Shown here in pieces: positions 45,628-54,470 of a DNA stretch of 64,000 nucleotides. The notes under the pieces were generated by a model. The model was not told where the DNA came from and did not search any database. It was given only the letters and a program-made list of their open reading frames with translations. Numbering within the stretch: the stretch's first letter is position 1; every line of letters starts with the position of its first letter. Both the position numbers and the translations under genes were made by a program. The DNA is from a bacterium (GTDB lineage Bacteria > Babelota > Babeliae > Babelales > Vermiphilaceae): contig JAKBEL010000007.1 of NCBI GenBank assembly GCA_021833825.1, positions 62,001 to 126,000 of the forward strand, read 5' to 3'.

Positions 45628-48234
45628 TTAATTGTTGATATTAGTATGTGGATTATAGATACGAATAAGCTCTTTTACGTTAAAAATTTTTTGATCGGGT
45701 AGATCTGCAGAGCTGTTAATGTATTCAATCTGAACCCCTATAGCTCCTTGATTGTCCACCAGATCAAAAAGGGCATCACTATCAAGCGGTAGTTCAGATC
45801 GATCTCTGCGCTCGATTAAAGGGAATGCATAATCATTGAAAGGTAATGCTTCATCTATAAAGCTCGCATTTTGCAAAAAAGTAATTGTGGGGCTGTTTGG
45901 GTTTGGGCTGATATTTGCTAGCTTAATTGGCTGTTCTTCATACACTTTGGTGCTCAAGAAATCGCAGATTGTATCAGTTGAACCGGTGAGGATTGCAAAT
46001 GGATTGATCACATCACCACGATCAAAGAGTGGTGTTGATTGCAAAATAGCTCGTTTGAAATAGTTAGTGTAAGCGGTGCTTGTGCTGATCGGATTATTGA
46101 TAAAATCATCATTAACATTATCTTGAAATATGGCCAAATTGATGATGCCTGCGGCTGGATCAAAAGATAGTGTTTCAGTATTGGGCAGAGTGTTGCCTTG
46201 ATTGAGCAGGGTTGGATGTAATAATCGTACCTGTCGATTAACAAAAGATGGGTTAGCACTAGGGTCAACTTGACTGCATACCATGTTGCCACCACCTAGA
46301 ATGCCAGCTTTTGTGGGATTAATAGTAAAGGCATATGCATTACTTAGATCAATGCCAAAGAGTGACGCTGGTGGTTGATCTCCTGAACTAATTACATTGT
46401 GAGTAAATAGCCCCTGTTCAAGATTAATGGAGATATTTTCAAGATTGGCAAGTGAAGTGACAGACCAAAAGTTTGCAATGAGTGGAGCATGTGTAATGTT
46501 TTTGTTCGATTTTCCTGTTACACCTATTCCTATGCCAAAAAAACCCTGCTTTCCTATCTCTAGTAATGCTCCTGCGCCATTAAGATGAATAGTGCTCTCT
46601 ATCTGGTGATCGGCAAGATCTGTTGTTGGCCCAGTGTTATATTCTTGCAATTGTGCTTTTGTAAATGGATCTCCAATCTGCAGTGCGCCCCCTTGTTGAG
46701 TTGCTGTGCCAATATGGATTGCTCCATTGCCTTCTAGATTAAAGATAACATTGGTGGTTGAAACAGGATTGATGGCATCTGGAATATTTTGTGATGTCTG
46801 TACACTCAATATAGTGCCATCATAAATGTTGATCTGTGAACTGTCAGTAAGGTTAATGGTCAGATTTCCGATCAATTTACAACTGATTGTTTGAGCGCAG
46901 ACTCCTGCAGCGGCAAACTGTGCTGAGCACATCTTAAATACTGTTGTGTTTCGTGCGCAGCATGGATCAAATAGGCTTGCTGTATGATCGCCACTGTAAA
47001 GAATGTATTCGTTATCAATTACATTTGACATCAGTTTGTCAGAAATCATGCGAGAAGCGACATTATTGAGTTGTTCGGTTGTGCCACCATCAAGATAAAT
47101 AGCCTGTTTGTTGAGACTATTAATATAAGTGTCGAGTAAAAAATAAGGGTCATTTGCTTGCCATTGTGCAACTACTGCAGGATCGAGCACAACGGTCTGA
47201 TCAACTGTAGTATGAACACCTGAAGTGAAATCAACCACATCAAATAGACCATTTTGTAATAGAGCTACACCATTTGCATCAACTTGTATGGGCAAATTTA
47301 CCTGATAAAGATCGGTAAATGGCGTACCACCGGCTGGATTAGGGCTTAATGCTCCCGCTAGAGCAAATACAAAATCATTATATGCGCAAGGGCTACTATT
47401 GTAACCATTATTGCAAGGGGAGGCGACTCCACTGGGGTTACTTGGATCAAGAAGTCCTGGCAGCATGATGCTGTTTAGTGTAAATGCATTATAGGCCGGT
47501 GGATTCTCCCATGTTTCAGGATTGGTGTACATCCATGGGCCTGTTGGGCTTTCTGCTGCAAAGGCTGCAAATGTTTCAGGATGTCTCATGCCAAGAAGAA
47601 GGGCGGCATAACCTCCCATTGAATGTCCTGTTATTGCTCTGAAGTTTCTGTCGGCAATAGTGTTATAGTTTGCATCGATATAAGGAATAAGTTCCTCTAT
47701 GAAATAGTCTTCATAACGAACATTATTGAGTGCACTGTTAATATAAAAGCTGTTGCCATAAGAGGCATAATCAGCAGGATAATCAGGAATAGTAAAATGG
47801 CAATCGGGCCCTGCAGGGCATGGCCCACATCCAGCACTACTTGAACGTAACTGAAAGGTTAATGCTAAGCTTGGATCTGGGTAGACCACAATCATCGGCA
47901 TCATTTGACCATTATTGATGAACATATCAAGTAATACTTTATTGAGTATTGCAGGTTCATTATTAAATCCAACGGTTCCATTAAATCCAACACACCAATA
48001 GACAACGGGATAGTGCGTTTGTGAATCACTGGGATTATAGTTTGGTGGCAAATAGATACTAAATAGGCGGCGGCCATCCGGCTCTGTTGTCCTTGTGGGA
48101 ATGCATCCATTTTGTTCATTGGTTGGTGATGGAGGAACTAAACTGCTCACAAAACCCGTAGTAATGACTGTTCCTTCTTGTGCATTGAGTGCTAGTGGAA
48201 TTATTGCGCAGATGATCAGAAGAATTTTTTTCAT
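45628..48234 (-). CDS. Exported esterase fused to a beta-helix-like C-terminal region
   Basis: 868 residues from ATG 48234 (GGGA upstream; the longer frame adds four residues). Signal peptide MKKILLIICAIIPLALNA. Residues about 45-330 are an alpha/beta hydrolase of the esterase D/feruloyl-esterase type: RLFSIYLPPNY, the nucleophile Ser205 in GHSMGGYA, a Cys-rich insertion (CGPCPAGPDC). A likely His is in GDHTAS near residue 420. From about 440 to the end the sequence is beta-rich with repeated strands (NLTINLTDSSQINIYDG, HIGTATQQGGALQIG), like a surface beta-helix. It probably cleaves esters on or outside the cell surface. It lies 15 bases downstream of the barrel gene. Confidence 0.82.
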   Translation of the reverse strand: MKKILLIICAIIPLALNAQEGTVITTGFVSSLVPPSPTNEQNGCIPTRTTEPDGRRLFSIYLPPNYNPSDSQTHYPVVYWCVGFNGTVGFNNEPAILNKVLLDMFINNGQMMPMIVVYPDPSLALTFQLRSSSAGCGPCPAGPDCHFTIPDYPADYASYGNSFYINSALNNVRYEDYFIEELIPYIDANYNTIADRNFRAITGHSMGGYAALLLGMRHPETFAAFAAESPTGPWMYTNPETWENPPAYNAFTLNSIMLPGLLDPSNPSGVASPCNNGYNSSPCAYNDFVFALAGALSPNPAGGTPFTDLYQVNLPIQVDANGVALLQNGLFDVVDFTSGVHTTVDQTVVLDPAVVAQWQANDPYFLLDTYINSLNKQAIYLDGGTTEQLNNVASRMISDKLMSNVIDNEYILYSGDHTASLFDPCCARNTTVFKMCSAQFAAAGVCAQTISCKLIGNLTINLTDSSQINIYDGTILSVQTSQNIPDAINPVSTTNVIFNLEGNGAIHIGTATQQGGALQIGDPFTKAQLQEYNTGPTTDLADHQIESTIHLNGAGALLEIGKQGFFGIGIGVTGKSNKNITHAPLIANFWSVTSLANLENISINLEQGLFTHNVISSGDQPPASLFGIDLSNAYAFTINPTKAGILGGGNMVCSQVDPSANPSFVNRQVRLLHPTLLNQGNTLPNTETLSFDPAAGIINLAIFQDNVNDDFINNPISTSTAYTNYFKRAILQSTPLFDRGDVINPFAILTGSTDTICDFLSTKVYEEQPIKLANISPNPNSPTITFLQNASFIDEALPFNDYAFPLIERRDRSELPLDSDALFDLVDNQGAIGVQIEYINSSADLPDQKIFNVKELIRIYNPHTNINN

Positions 48235-48249
48235 ATCGATTCCCAAATA

Positions 48250-50025
48250 TTAATAGATGATCATGAAACCGCCATAGGGTCCATGCTCTTTTGCAATATT
48301 ATTGCCACCAACAATGGCGCCATATCCAGCAAATAGGCTCCATTGAGCTCTTTTTTCATCATGGCTGTAAGTTGACGTATCATAAAATAGTGTTGCTCTC
48401 ATTTTGTGACTGATCACATGGGTGCGCTCTTCAAGAGCAGATGGATCAAGAAGAGCTCGGTTGCCAAGGCAATCTATTGCATCGCATTGCCTGAATGTTA
48501 CATGGTCATGAGACTTATCATAAAGTTCATAACGAATATCGATACCTAAAATACCACTGTTACACGGCTTCATAAATATTGCATCTGCGTGACCAAGATA
48601 GTATTGCCATGAAATTTGCGCTGGAATTACCGGTGAGCCGATGTTTTTAACTGTTGCGCCAGCATATGATGCAATTACCTTTTCATTACGTTTGGCAACA
48701 TAGGTGTAGTAAGAGTTGATGTTGAACATGAAATAATCACAAGGTTGTACCCCTAAAAAGATACCGGTTCGGTATTCATAGTGACCATTATTGCCAGTCG
48801 GCCACAATAACAACTCTTTTGGGTTTTCAATCCGTCTGCCTGTTGGAAAACGGACGCCCACTAACCCTTCAATATAGACTTTTCTGTTTGGTTGCCAACG
48901 AACAAAATATTCTGTCTGCAGATCTCCAATGCCATGTGCACGTTGTGGTGCAAAGCAATCACCGCAGCTGTTTTGAAAAAACTGTTCTGTCGATAGTGCT
49001 GTTTCAAGCAGTTCATTGATATTGTCACGAATCACTAATGCTGCAGGGACTAAATCGGTTGCTCCAACTGAAGGAACAATCCACAGTTCTGATTGTGCAA
49101 CAGGATCGGTTCCCAATGGTTGATAGTTAGTGCCATCAACAAAGCGTGCACGGGGATCTGTTGTCACTCCGTTTGCTGGCAAAGCAGGTAATGCTTGTGC
49201 AGTTGCCAATGGTAATGCCCACTGCCCTTGTGGTGTACTTCCATTTGCAGCCTTGATCAGACTTATTGGATTGCGTGCATTAATGGGTAACACATTATTA
49301 TCAGTAACATTCTCATTACTGATGGTGATATCATTGTTAAGATGCAACGTATTATAATAATCAACAACAGGAAATAGATTCTGTGGATATGAGCACCCAA
49401 TAGGTAAGGTTGAAAGAACATCAAGCCGATAAGCATAGCTTTGCACTGGCACGCCATTGATCACCTCCGGCTTGGTGTTTAAATTTTGTAATGTTGCTCC
49501 GCCAAATGGTGGATTGTTGCATGGATGAGTTATTTTAAATGATCGATAAGGAGCACTTGCGCGAACACCAACCGACCAACAGTTTTTAACACGACGAACA
49601 GCTTGCAATGCAAACATAACGCCATGATCAATGAACTTGAGACATGGCTTTAACACTGATGTTGTCAGTAACGGAGTGCAGGTTAATGTTCTATTGGTTC
49701 CATCACCATTAAAAATTGTTGTTGATGCAGCAACTGATGCAGGAGAAAATGCCTGTGCTCCAGTGAATGTCGGTTGACCGAATATAATAGTGCTCAAAGG
49801 GCAATGTTTTGTTGAGCTGTTGTTGCAATCATCTGAACAGAAAGCAGAATCTGCTTTTGTTGCAAATGGTTCTACCCATGCACGCAGATCCCATGGTTTG
49901 CATTTTGATAGTGGCAATGGCATCAATCGATAACCAGGATCATCGCGCAGTAACGGACTTCTGATCTCACGTGCGGATACTATTAAAATAGCAAAGATAG
50001 AGATAGTAAACAGAAACTTTTTCAT
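48250..50025 (-). CDS. Outer-membrane beta-barrel protein
   Basis: 591 residues, signal peptide (MKKFLFTISIFAILIVSA). Alternating polar and hydrophobic strands throughout the second half (QTEYFVRWQPNRKVYIEGLV, YEYRTGIFLGVQPCDYFMFN, KMRATLFYDTSTYSH, WSLFAGYGAIVGG) and a C-terminal aromatic in GGFMIIY fit a transmembrane barrel recognised by the Bam machinery. The N-terminal ~150 residues contain Cys pairs (CNNSSTKHC). Substrate unknown. It sits between a beta-helix gene and the esterase gene, so the three may form one surface complex. Confidence 0.78.
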   Translation of the reverse strand: MKKFLFTISIFAILIVSAREIRSPLLRDDPGYRLMPLPLSKCKPWDLRAWVEPFATKADSAFCSDDCNNSSTKHCPLSTIIFGQPTFTGAQAFSPASVAASTTIFNGDGTNRTLTCTPLLTTSVLKPCLKFIDHGVMFALQAVRRVKNCWSVGVRASAPYRSFKITHPCNNPPFGGATLQNLNTKPEVINGVPVQSYAYRLDVLSTLPIGCSYPQNLFPVVDYYNTLHLNNDITISNENVTDNNVLPINARNPISLIKAANGSTPQGQWALPLATAQALPALPANGVTTDPRARFVDGTNYQPLGTDPVAQSELWIVPSVGATDLVPAALVIRDNINELLETALSTEQFFQNSCGDCFAPQRAHGIGDLQTEYFVRWQPNRKVYIEGLVGVRFPTGRRIENPKELLLWPTGNNGHYEYRTGIFLGVQPCDYFMFNINSYYTYVAKRNEKVIASYAGATVKNIGSPVIPAQISWQYYLGHADAIFMKPCNSGILGIDIRYELYDKSHDHVTFRQCDAIDCLGNRALLDPSALEERTHVISHKMRATLFYDTSTYSHDEKRAQWSLFAGYGAIVGGNNIAKEHGPYGGFMIIY

Positions 50026-50043
50026 GAGAAGAGATCTTTCTGT

Positions 50044-50493
50044 TTAAGGTGTAATAGGAGTTGTGATTATCTGTGATGTTCCTTGCAGTTCAAAGGTGAC
50101 TCCATCAGCCCAGATGGTAGCTCCCGCATTCAGGTTGATGATAACGCTCTCAAATATGAATTTCTGTCCGCTCTGATTAAATGAGGTGACGTCCCAAATA
50201 CAAGGGGCGTTGACGGTGATAATACCAATAGGGCTGACAACCACATTGCTTGCAAGGGTTATGCTGTTAGCAACAGTTGGCCTAAAAGTCACCGTGTCGG
50301 TTGGCCCAAAACCAAGACCTGCGGTAATGAGCCTGCATGAGCTTGTAAGCACCAGTGGAACATCAAGTTCAATAATGGTTGAATCGGTCAACACTGTTGG
50401 TGTGGTGCAGTTCAAAGATGATGCTTGAATAGTGGTAATTGCATGATTGGATGCAGTGATAAGAAGTAATGCAATAGAAAACTGTTTAAACAT
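50044..50493 (-). CDS. Small exported beta-helix-like protein
   Basis: 149 residues with signal peptide (MFKQFSIALLLITASNHAIT). Almost the whole mature protein is short strands rich in Thr, Val and Ile with repeating TVTF, NSITLASN, GIITVNA and NLNAGATIWADG, as in right-handed beta-helices. Its ribosome site GGGAG lies inside the hairpin at 50498-50540. It starts the block with the barrel (18 bases on) and the esterase. Confidence 0.72.
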   Translation of the reverse strand: MFKQFSIALLLITASNHAITTIQASSLNCTTPTVLTDSTIIELDVPLVLTSSCRLITAGLGFGPTDTVTFRPTVANSITLASNVVVSPIGIITVNAPCIWDVTSFNQSGQKFIFESVIINLNAGATIWADGVTFELQGTSQIITTPITP

Positions 50494-50497
50494 GAAA

Positions 50498-50540
50498 AAA
50501 GCTCCCTTTTTTGTTGTTTACAACATATAAAGAGAGCTTT
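50498..50540 (-). terminator. Terminator whose second arm holds the next gene's ribosome site
   Basis: On the minus strand AAAGCTCTCTTT pairs with AAAGGGAGCTTT (one mismatch; inner stem TGTTG/CAACA) and is followed by a T-run. GGGAG of the second arm is the Shine-Dalgarno of the gene starting at 50493. The structure can end transcription from the zincin genes upstream and mask the ribosome site. Confidence 0.75.
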
Positions 50541-50568
50541 ATGAAGTCAACAGTTTAGATGTGAGAGA

Positions 50569-51444
50569 TTATTCAATAGCGCGCACAACGCGTGGTTTTA
50601 AAAATTCTTTATCTCTGCTAAAAGAGTATCGTGCCAAGTTAGTTGGTTTGAAAAGAGGAAGCATATCAGTTGCAACATCTGCATAATAATCTTCATGCTC
50701 ACCAGGACCAAATTTTTTAAGTATAATGTGACGAGGTCTTTGGCTAATAATAATAGGTGGCATTTCTAGCCTTTGTCTTTCGTCCGCATCAGTAAGAGAA
50801 TAGCCTAATCTGAGCCTGTCATATCTCTCTTTAAAACGATTGGCACGCTCTGCAAATGAAGGGTGCCTTGGATCTTTTTCTACAAAATGGGATTTTGTTT
50901 TCTCAGTATTCCAAATGGCACGAGCCTCTTTTAATGTCGGGCTTGTGCTTAATTGTTTAAAGTCAGACATTTGCTCTTCTAAGAATTTAGGATTATTAGG
51001 AATGCCCTCATCAGCTTCCCATTCATGTTTCTTGCATAAATCATTATAAGAAAAACGAGCAAAAAAGCTTTTTCCAAGGAAAGTATGCTCTTTGGCTAGA
51101 TGTTTTTTCTTTATATGAGTTATTTCGTGATGAAGAGAGCTGATATCCTTCTTTTTCCCCTCAACAAAAGAGAGTGGTATGCCGATGGCATTATCTTTAT
51201 TTGCCACCCATTGATTAGATACAAACCATTGGATCTCGTTAGATTTAATTTCGGGATGATATTTTTGGAGCTGTTCGGTAATAATTTTATCTATTCTCGG
51301 TTTTAAAATGGTCTTAAAAATAAGAGATTGCACATGTTTATTTAATAATACATTCTGATTGCTTGGTATATGGCTCATAGCCCCCGCCATCTGTCCAACA
51401 GAGGAGAAAGTGAGGGAAGCTAATAGTAAGTATCTCTTTTTCAT
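50569..51444 (-). CDS. Exported M48-like zinc metalloprotease 1
   Basis: 291 residues from ATG 51444 (AGGTG upstream; GTG four codons earlier is possible). Signal peptide MKKRYLLLASLTFSSVGQMAGA. Zinc motif HEITH at 106-110 and third-ligand motif EWEAD at 141-145, in the order and form of gluzincin M48 enzymes, in a soluble protein without the membrane helices of HtpX. The C-terminus has PTNLARYSFS in common with the gene before it. Probably an active secreted protease; 13 bases after its paralogue. Confidence 0.82.
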   Translation of the reverse strand: MKKRYLLLASLTFSSVGQMAGAMSHIPSNQNVLLNKHVQSLIFKTILKPRIDKIITEQLQKYHPEIKSNEIQWFVSNQWVANKDNAIGIPLSFVEGKKKDISSLHHEITHIKKKHLAKEHTFLGKSFFARFSYNDLCKKHEWEADEGIPNNPKFLEEQMSDFKQLSTSPTLKEARAIWNTEKTKSHFVEKDPRHPSFAERANRFKERYDRLRLGYSLTDADERQRLEMPPIIISQRPRHIILKKFGPGEHEDYYADVATDMLPLFKPTNLARYSFSRDKEFLKPRVVRAIE

Positions 51445-51457
51445 AGCGCTTTTCACC

Positions 51458-52609
51458 TCAGATTATAAATGCTTCATTTTTTTTAAATGTATTTTTCCGA
51501 TACATTAAAGAGTATCGTGCCAAGTTGGTTGGTTGGAAATTCTGAAATTTCTTCTTATCGACACGGATAAGCATATCAGTTAATAAATTTGGATAATAAT
51601 CTTGATCTAATCCTAAAACTTTTGCTGCTTTGCGAGGGCTAGTTCCGGTTATTTTGGGGGCACCAAAAAATTGGCGCACTTTTGGATTATAAAAATGTGT
51701 ATCACTATGATATTTAGTGAATTTACCGTATCGCTCTTTGAATCTTGTTAAACGTTCTGATGATGGAGGATGGAACATCTCTTCTGCGTCACTATTTTGA
51801 TCTGGCATCCTTATGCCAAGTTCTTTTCTAAGATGATCTAGATGAGGGCTGTTTTTTTGTTCAAAAGCATTGATACACCTTGTAAGTATTGCAGGGCTGT
51901 TGATAATTGTTTCATCCGCTCTCCATTCATCTCTTTTTCTTTGTGGAATATATTCTTGAGATTTTTTAAAATCATCGATGTTTTTAGATTTCTTTTTTTT
52001 AAATTCTGTTATTAAGTGGTTTATATCTAAGTTTTTATAATGACCTATTTCATGATGAAATGGTGCTATGTTGGTAGGGTTTTTTACAAAAAGTTCAGGC
52101 ACTTTGACAATAAAAGAGGGTTTAGTGTTTGGGGTATCGCTTGTTTCTGTATGTATGCTCCACCTTTTTCCATTTTCTAATTGCCAATTAAATTTGTCTT
52201 CTAAGCCTGGATGATATTTCATGACTTCGTGTGTGAGCAACATATGAATGAATGCAATCCTGTTTTCATTAAGTTGTTCTTGGAATGGAGGCATTATTCC
52301 TATTGTGGTAGCAGCCTCTAGGGCTTGTAAAACTTCATCATAGTCAGGTTGATGATCAGCTGTTTCAGGTTCATTCCAAAAGCTTATATTAAAAGACTCT
52401 TCTTTGCTATCTTCAAGGGCCTTATCTAATATTGTTCCTACATCTATTGTTGTTTTTTTACCTAAAAAGTTAAGACTCAACTTTTCAAGGAGGCTTATGG
52501 GTTTTGAATCCTTAAAGAATGATTTTGGCATCCAAGTCATTGCTTGGGTTGTCTGTTCAGCCAAGCCGAAAATAAGGGTAATTAATAGTAGTAAGTATCT
52601 GTTTTCCAT
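51458..52609 (-). CDS. Exported M48-like zinc metalloprotease 2
   Basis: 383 residues, GGAG before ATG, signal peptide (MENRYLLLLITLIFGLAEQTTQA). HEIGH at 186-190 and EWRAD at 228-232 supply the three zinc ligands and catalytic Glu. Shared with its neighbour: LTRFKERYGKF/RFKERYDR, a YY...TDML stretch and PTNLARYS near the C-terminus. The extra ~80 residues lie before the zinc motif. The two genes form a tandem duplicated pair and are probably cotranscribed. Confidence 0.82.
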   Translation of the reverse strand: MENRYLLLLITLIFGLAEQTTQAMTWMPKSFFKDSKPISLLEKLSLNFLGKKTTIDVGTILDKALEDSKEESFNISFWNEPETADHQPDYDEVLQALEAATTIGIMPPFQEQLNENRIAFIHMLLTHEVMKYHPGLEDKFNWQLENGKRWSIHTETSDTPNTKPSFIVKVPELFVKNPTNIAPFHHEIGHYKNLDINHLITEFKKKKSKNIDDFKKSQEYIPQRKRDEWRADETIINSPAILTRCINAFEQKNSPHLDHLRKELGIRMPDQNSDAEEMFHPPSSERLTRFKERYGKFTKYHSDTHFYNPKVRQFFGAPKITGTSPRKAAKVLGLDQDYYPNLLTDMLIRVDKKKFQNFQPTNLARYSLMYRKNTFKKNEAFII

Positions 52610-52722
52610 AGTCTTTGTTCTCCATTTATAACTCTATGTAAACAGTATAGCAAATAAATGCAATTAGTCCAGTGGATGGTTTTTCAGGTATGGCTCAGGT
52701 TTAAAACAAGTTTGACATGAAT

Positions 52723-53952
52723 TCATTGTTGCCAGAGGCAATTGATGGGCAGCGCCCAAAGATCTTTGCCAAAAGGGACAACTTGCGAACCGCAATAAAA
52801 AACGATACCTTTGAGTAGTTTGTTTTCAGGTTTTTCTTGCAAATACTTTAAACCTTTGAAGTCATCAGCGGTCACCCGTTCAGCCGATTTGACCTCAATA
52901 CCAACGATTTGACCTTGTCGATTTTCTAAAATAATATCAACTTCGGTTCCACTGGTGGTTCTAAAGTGATATATATCAGGATGTGTTTTGTTCCAGGTTA
53001 CCTGTTTTTTCAGTTCATTAAGCACAAAGTTTTCAACTATTTTACCCATAGTGATCGGCTCGTTTGAAGAGCGCTCAACATTCATGCCCAATAGATATGA
53101 AAGCAGACCGGAATCGACCAGATAGACTTTTGGCGATTTAATATAACGAAGTGCAAAATTGGTATGCCATGATTGTTGTAAGGTGATAATAAAGATGGTC
53201 TCCAGCAGTGCAATATAGCGATGAGCAGTTTGTGCCACCATTTTGCACTCACGTGAAACTTCAGAAACATTCAATAGATTAGATGCACGGTATGCAAGAA
53301 TTTTCAATAAGTTTGGCAGTTCTATGATCTTTTCAATCTGAGCCAGATCTTTGATATCACGTTGCAATAACAGGTTTATGTATGATCGCATCCATGCCTC
53401 TCTTGTCTCTTCATCTTTAGCTTGCACTGAAGGATAACCACCAATGACAATCTTTTGATAGAGCTCTTTTTTTGAGACAATCTCTTGAGGTTGCTTGAAC
53501 GATTTACTGTTGAAAGCAGTATCAATGAACATATCAACTGTTCCTTCTATCTCTCCTTGAGAAAGCGGCATTAAATCAATAATCTCCATTCTGCCGGCCA
53601 AAGAATCGCCTAAATTGGGAATTAATAGTGGATTGGCCGAACCGGTCAAAAGGTAACTGCCTGCAATACGCCTGCTATCAACATCTATTTTAATATTCAG
53701 GAATATTTCAGGAACTCTTTGAACCTCATCGATAATAACCGGTTTTTGCAGATTATTAATGAAGCTTTCAGGATCATTCTTTGCAGCTAAATAGACCGTT
53801 TCATCATCAAAGGTGAGATATATATACCCTTTTTCTTTAATAAGCTCTTTAACAAGTGTTGATTTGCCAACCTGTCGCGCTCCATTTAAAAGAACGACGG
53901 GGCTCCGTTCAAGAGCTTTGATGAGATGTGGTTTAATATGCCGTTTAAACAT
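52723..53952 (-). CDS. AAA_14/DUF4143 ATPase
   Basis: 409 residues, GAGG before ATG. N-terminal ATPase with Walker A NGARQVGKST (about 23-32), Walker B KPVIIDEVQRVP, sensor LLTGSANPL and GRMEIIDLMPLSQGE. A winged-helix and nuclease-like DUF4143 domain follows (VDIILENRQGQIVGIEVKSA, the E-x-K of a PD-(D/E)XK-like core). The family is common, often mobile, and of unclear role; some members are thought to be phage- or stress-linked. A set of repeats lies directly upstream. Confidence 0.93.
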   Translation of the reverse strand: MFKRHIKPHLIKALERSPVVLLNGARQVGKSTLVKELIKEKGYIYLTFDDETVYLAAKNDPESFINNLQKPVIIDEVQRVPEIFLNIKIDVDSRRIAGSYLLTGSANPLLIPNLGDSLAGRMEIIDLMPLSQGEIEGTVDMFIDTAFNSKSFKQPQEIVSKKELYQKIVIGGYPSVQAKDEETREAWMRSYINLLLQRDIKDLAQIEKIIELPNLLKILAYRASNLLNVSEVSRECKMVAQTAHRYIALLETIFIITLQQSWHTNFALRYIKSPKVYLVDSGLLSYLLGMNVERSSNEPITMGKIVENFVLNELKKQVTWNKTHPDIYHFRTTSGTEVDIILENRQGQIVGIEVKSAERVTADDFKGLKYLQEKPENKLLKGIVFYCGSQVVPFGKDLWALPINCLWQQ

Positions 53953-53964
53953 TTTTTCCTCAAT

Positions 53965-54049
53965 TTTACAGATATCTGTTGTAAATTCTAACAGTTGCTG
54001 TGAGATTTTACAACAGTTGCTGTGAGATTTTCTAACAGATACCTGTAAA
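53965..54049. promoter_or_regulatory. Nested inverted and direct repeats upstream of the AAA_14 gene
   Basis: TTTACAGATATCTGTT (53965-53980) and AACAGATACCTGTAAA (54034-54049) are inverted copies, 15 of 16 matching. Between them two direct copies of AACAGTTGCTGTGAGATTTT (53990-54009, 54012-54031) lie at a 22-base period. The arrangement suits cooperative binding of a regulator, possibly of the ATPase's own gene. Confidence 0.7.
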
Positions 54050-54068
54050 TAATGCTAAAAATAGGATA

Positions 54069-54470
54069 TTAAGCTGTTTCCAAAATAACCATTGCCGTAG
54101 CAATTGTATCAGTGTGGGTAATGCTTAAGTGAATTTTTGGCTCATTAATGCCTATTGGCAACAATCGTGCCCAATCGGCTTTGATTAAAGGTAGGCCACG
54201 TTCAGTACGTGTGACTTCAATATGTTTATTGATGGTCAGCAGAGTTGCGGGATGATCTTTCATGTAGAGATGGAGCATGCCTTGATAAGCTTTAAAAAAC
54301 GCTTCACGTGTTGCAAAACGGGCTGCAAAGTTAGCTGCCGGTTGTGGTTTTGATAGGGAGTAGTCGATCTCTGCTTGAGAGAACATTTTGAGCAGCATCT
54401 CTTCTGGATGTTCATGATACTGATAGAACCGTTCAATGTTAACCGAGTCGATGCCAATGCCCAAAATCAT
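54069..54470 (-). CDS. acpS: Holo-[acyl-carrier-protein] synthase
   Basis: 133 residues, normal length. Transfers phosphopantetheine from CoA to acyl carrier protein in the cytosol, needed for fatty-acid synthesis. Magnesium-binding Asp in GIGIDSVNIERF (Asp8), FAARFATREAFFKAY with the conserved Glu and Lys, and LSITHTDTIATA near the end are all present. The ATG overlaps the yifB stop (ATGA), with AAAGGAG upstream. Confidence 0.96.
   Translation of the reverse strand: MILGIGIDSVNIERFYQYHEHPEEMLLKMFSQAEIDYSLSKPQPAANFAARFATREAFFKAYQGMLHLYMKDHPATLLTINKHIEVTRTERGLPLIKADWARLLPIGINEPKIHLSITHTDTIATAMVILETA

Noticed and set aside
53990-54031. Two direct repeats considered as a CRISPR remnant
   Set aside because: Two copies at a 22-base period leave no spacer between them, and no cas gene is near. 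They fit an operator array better.
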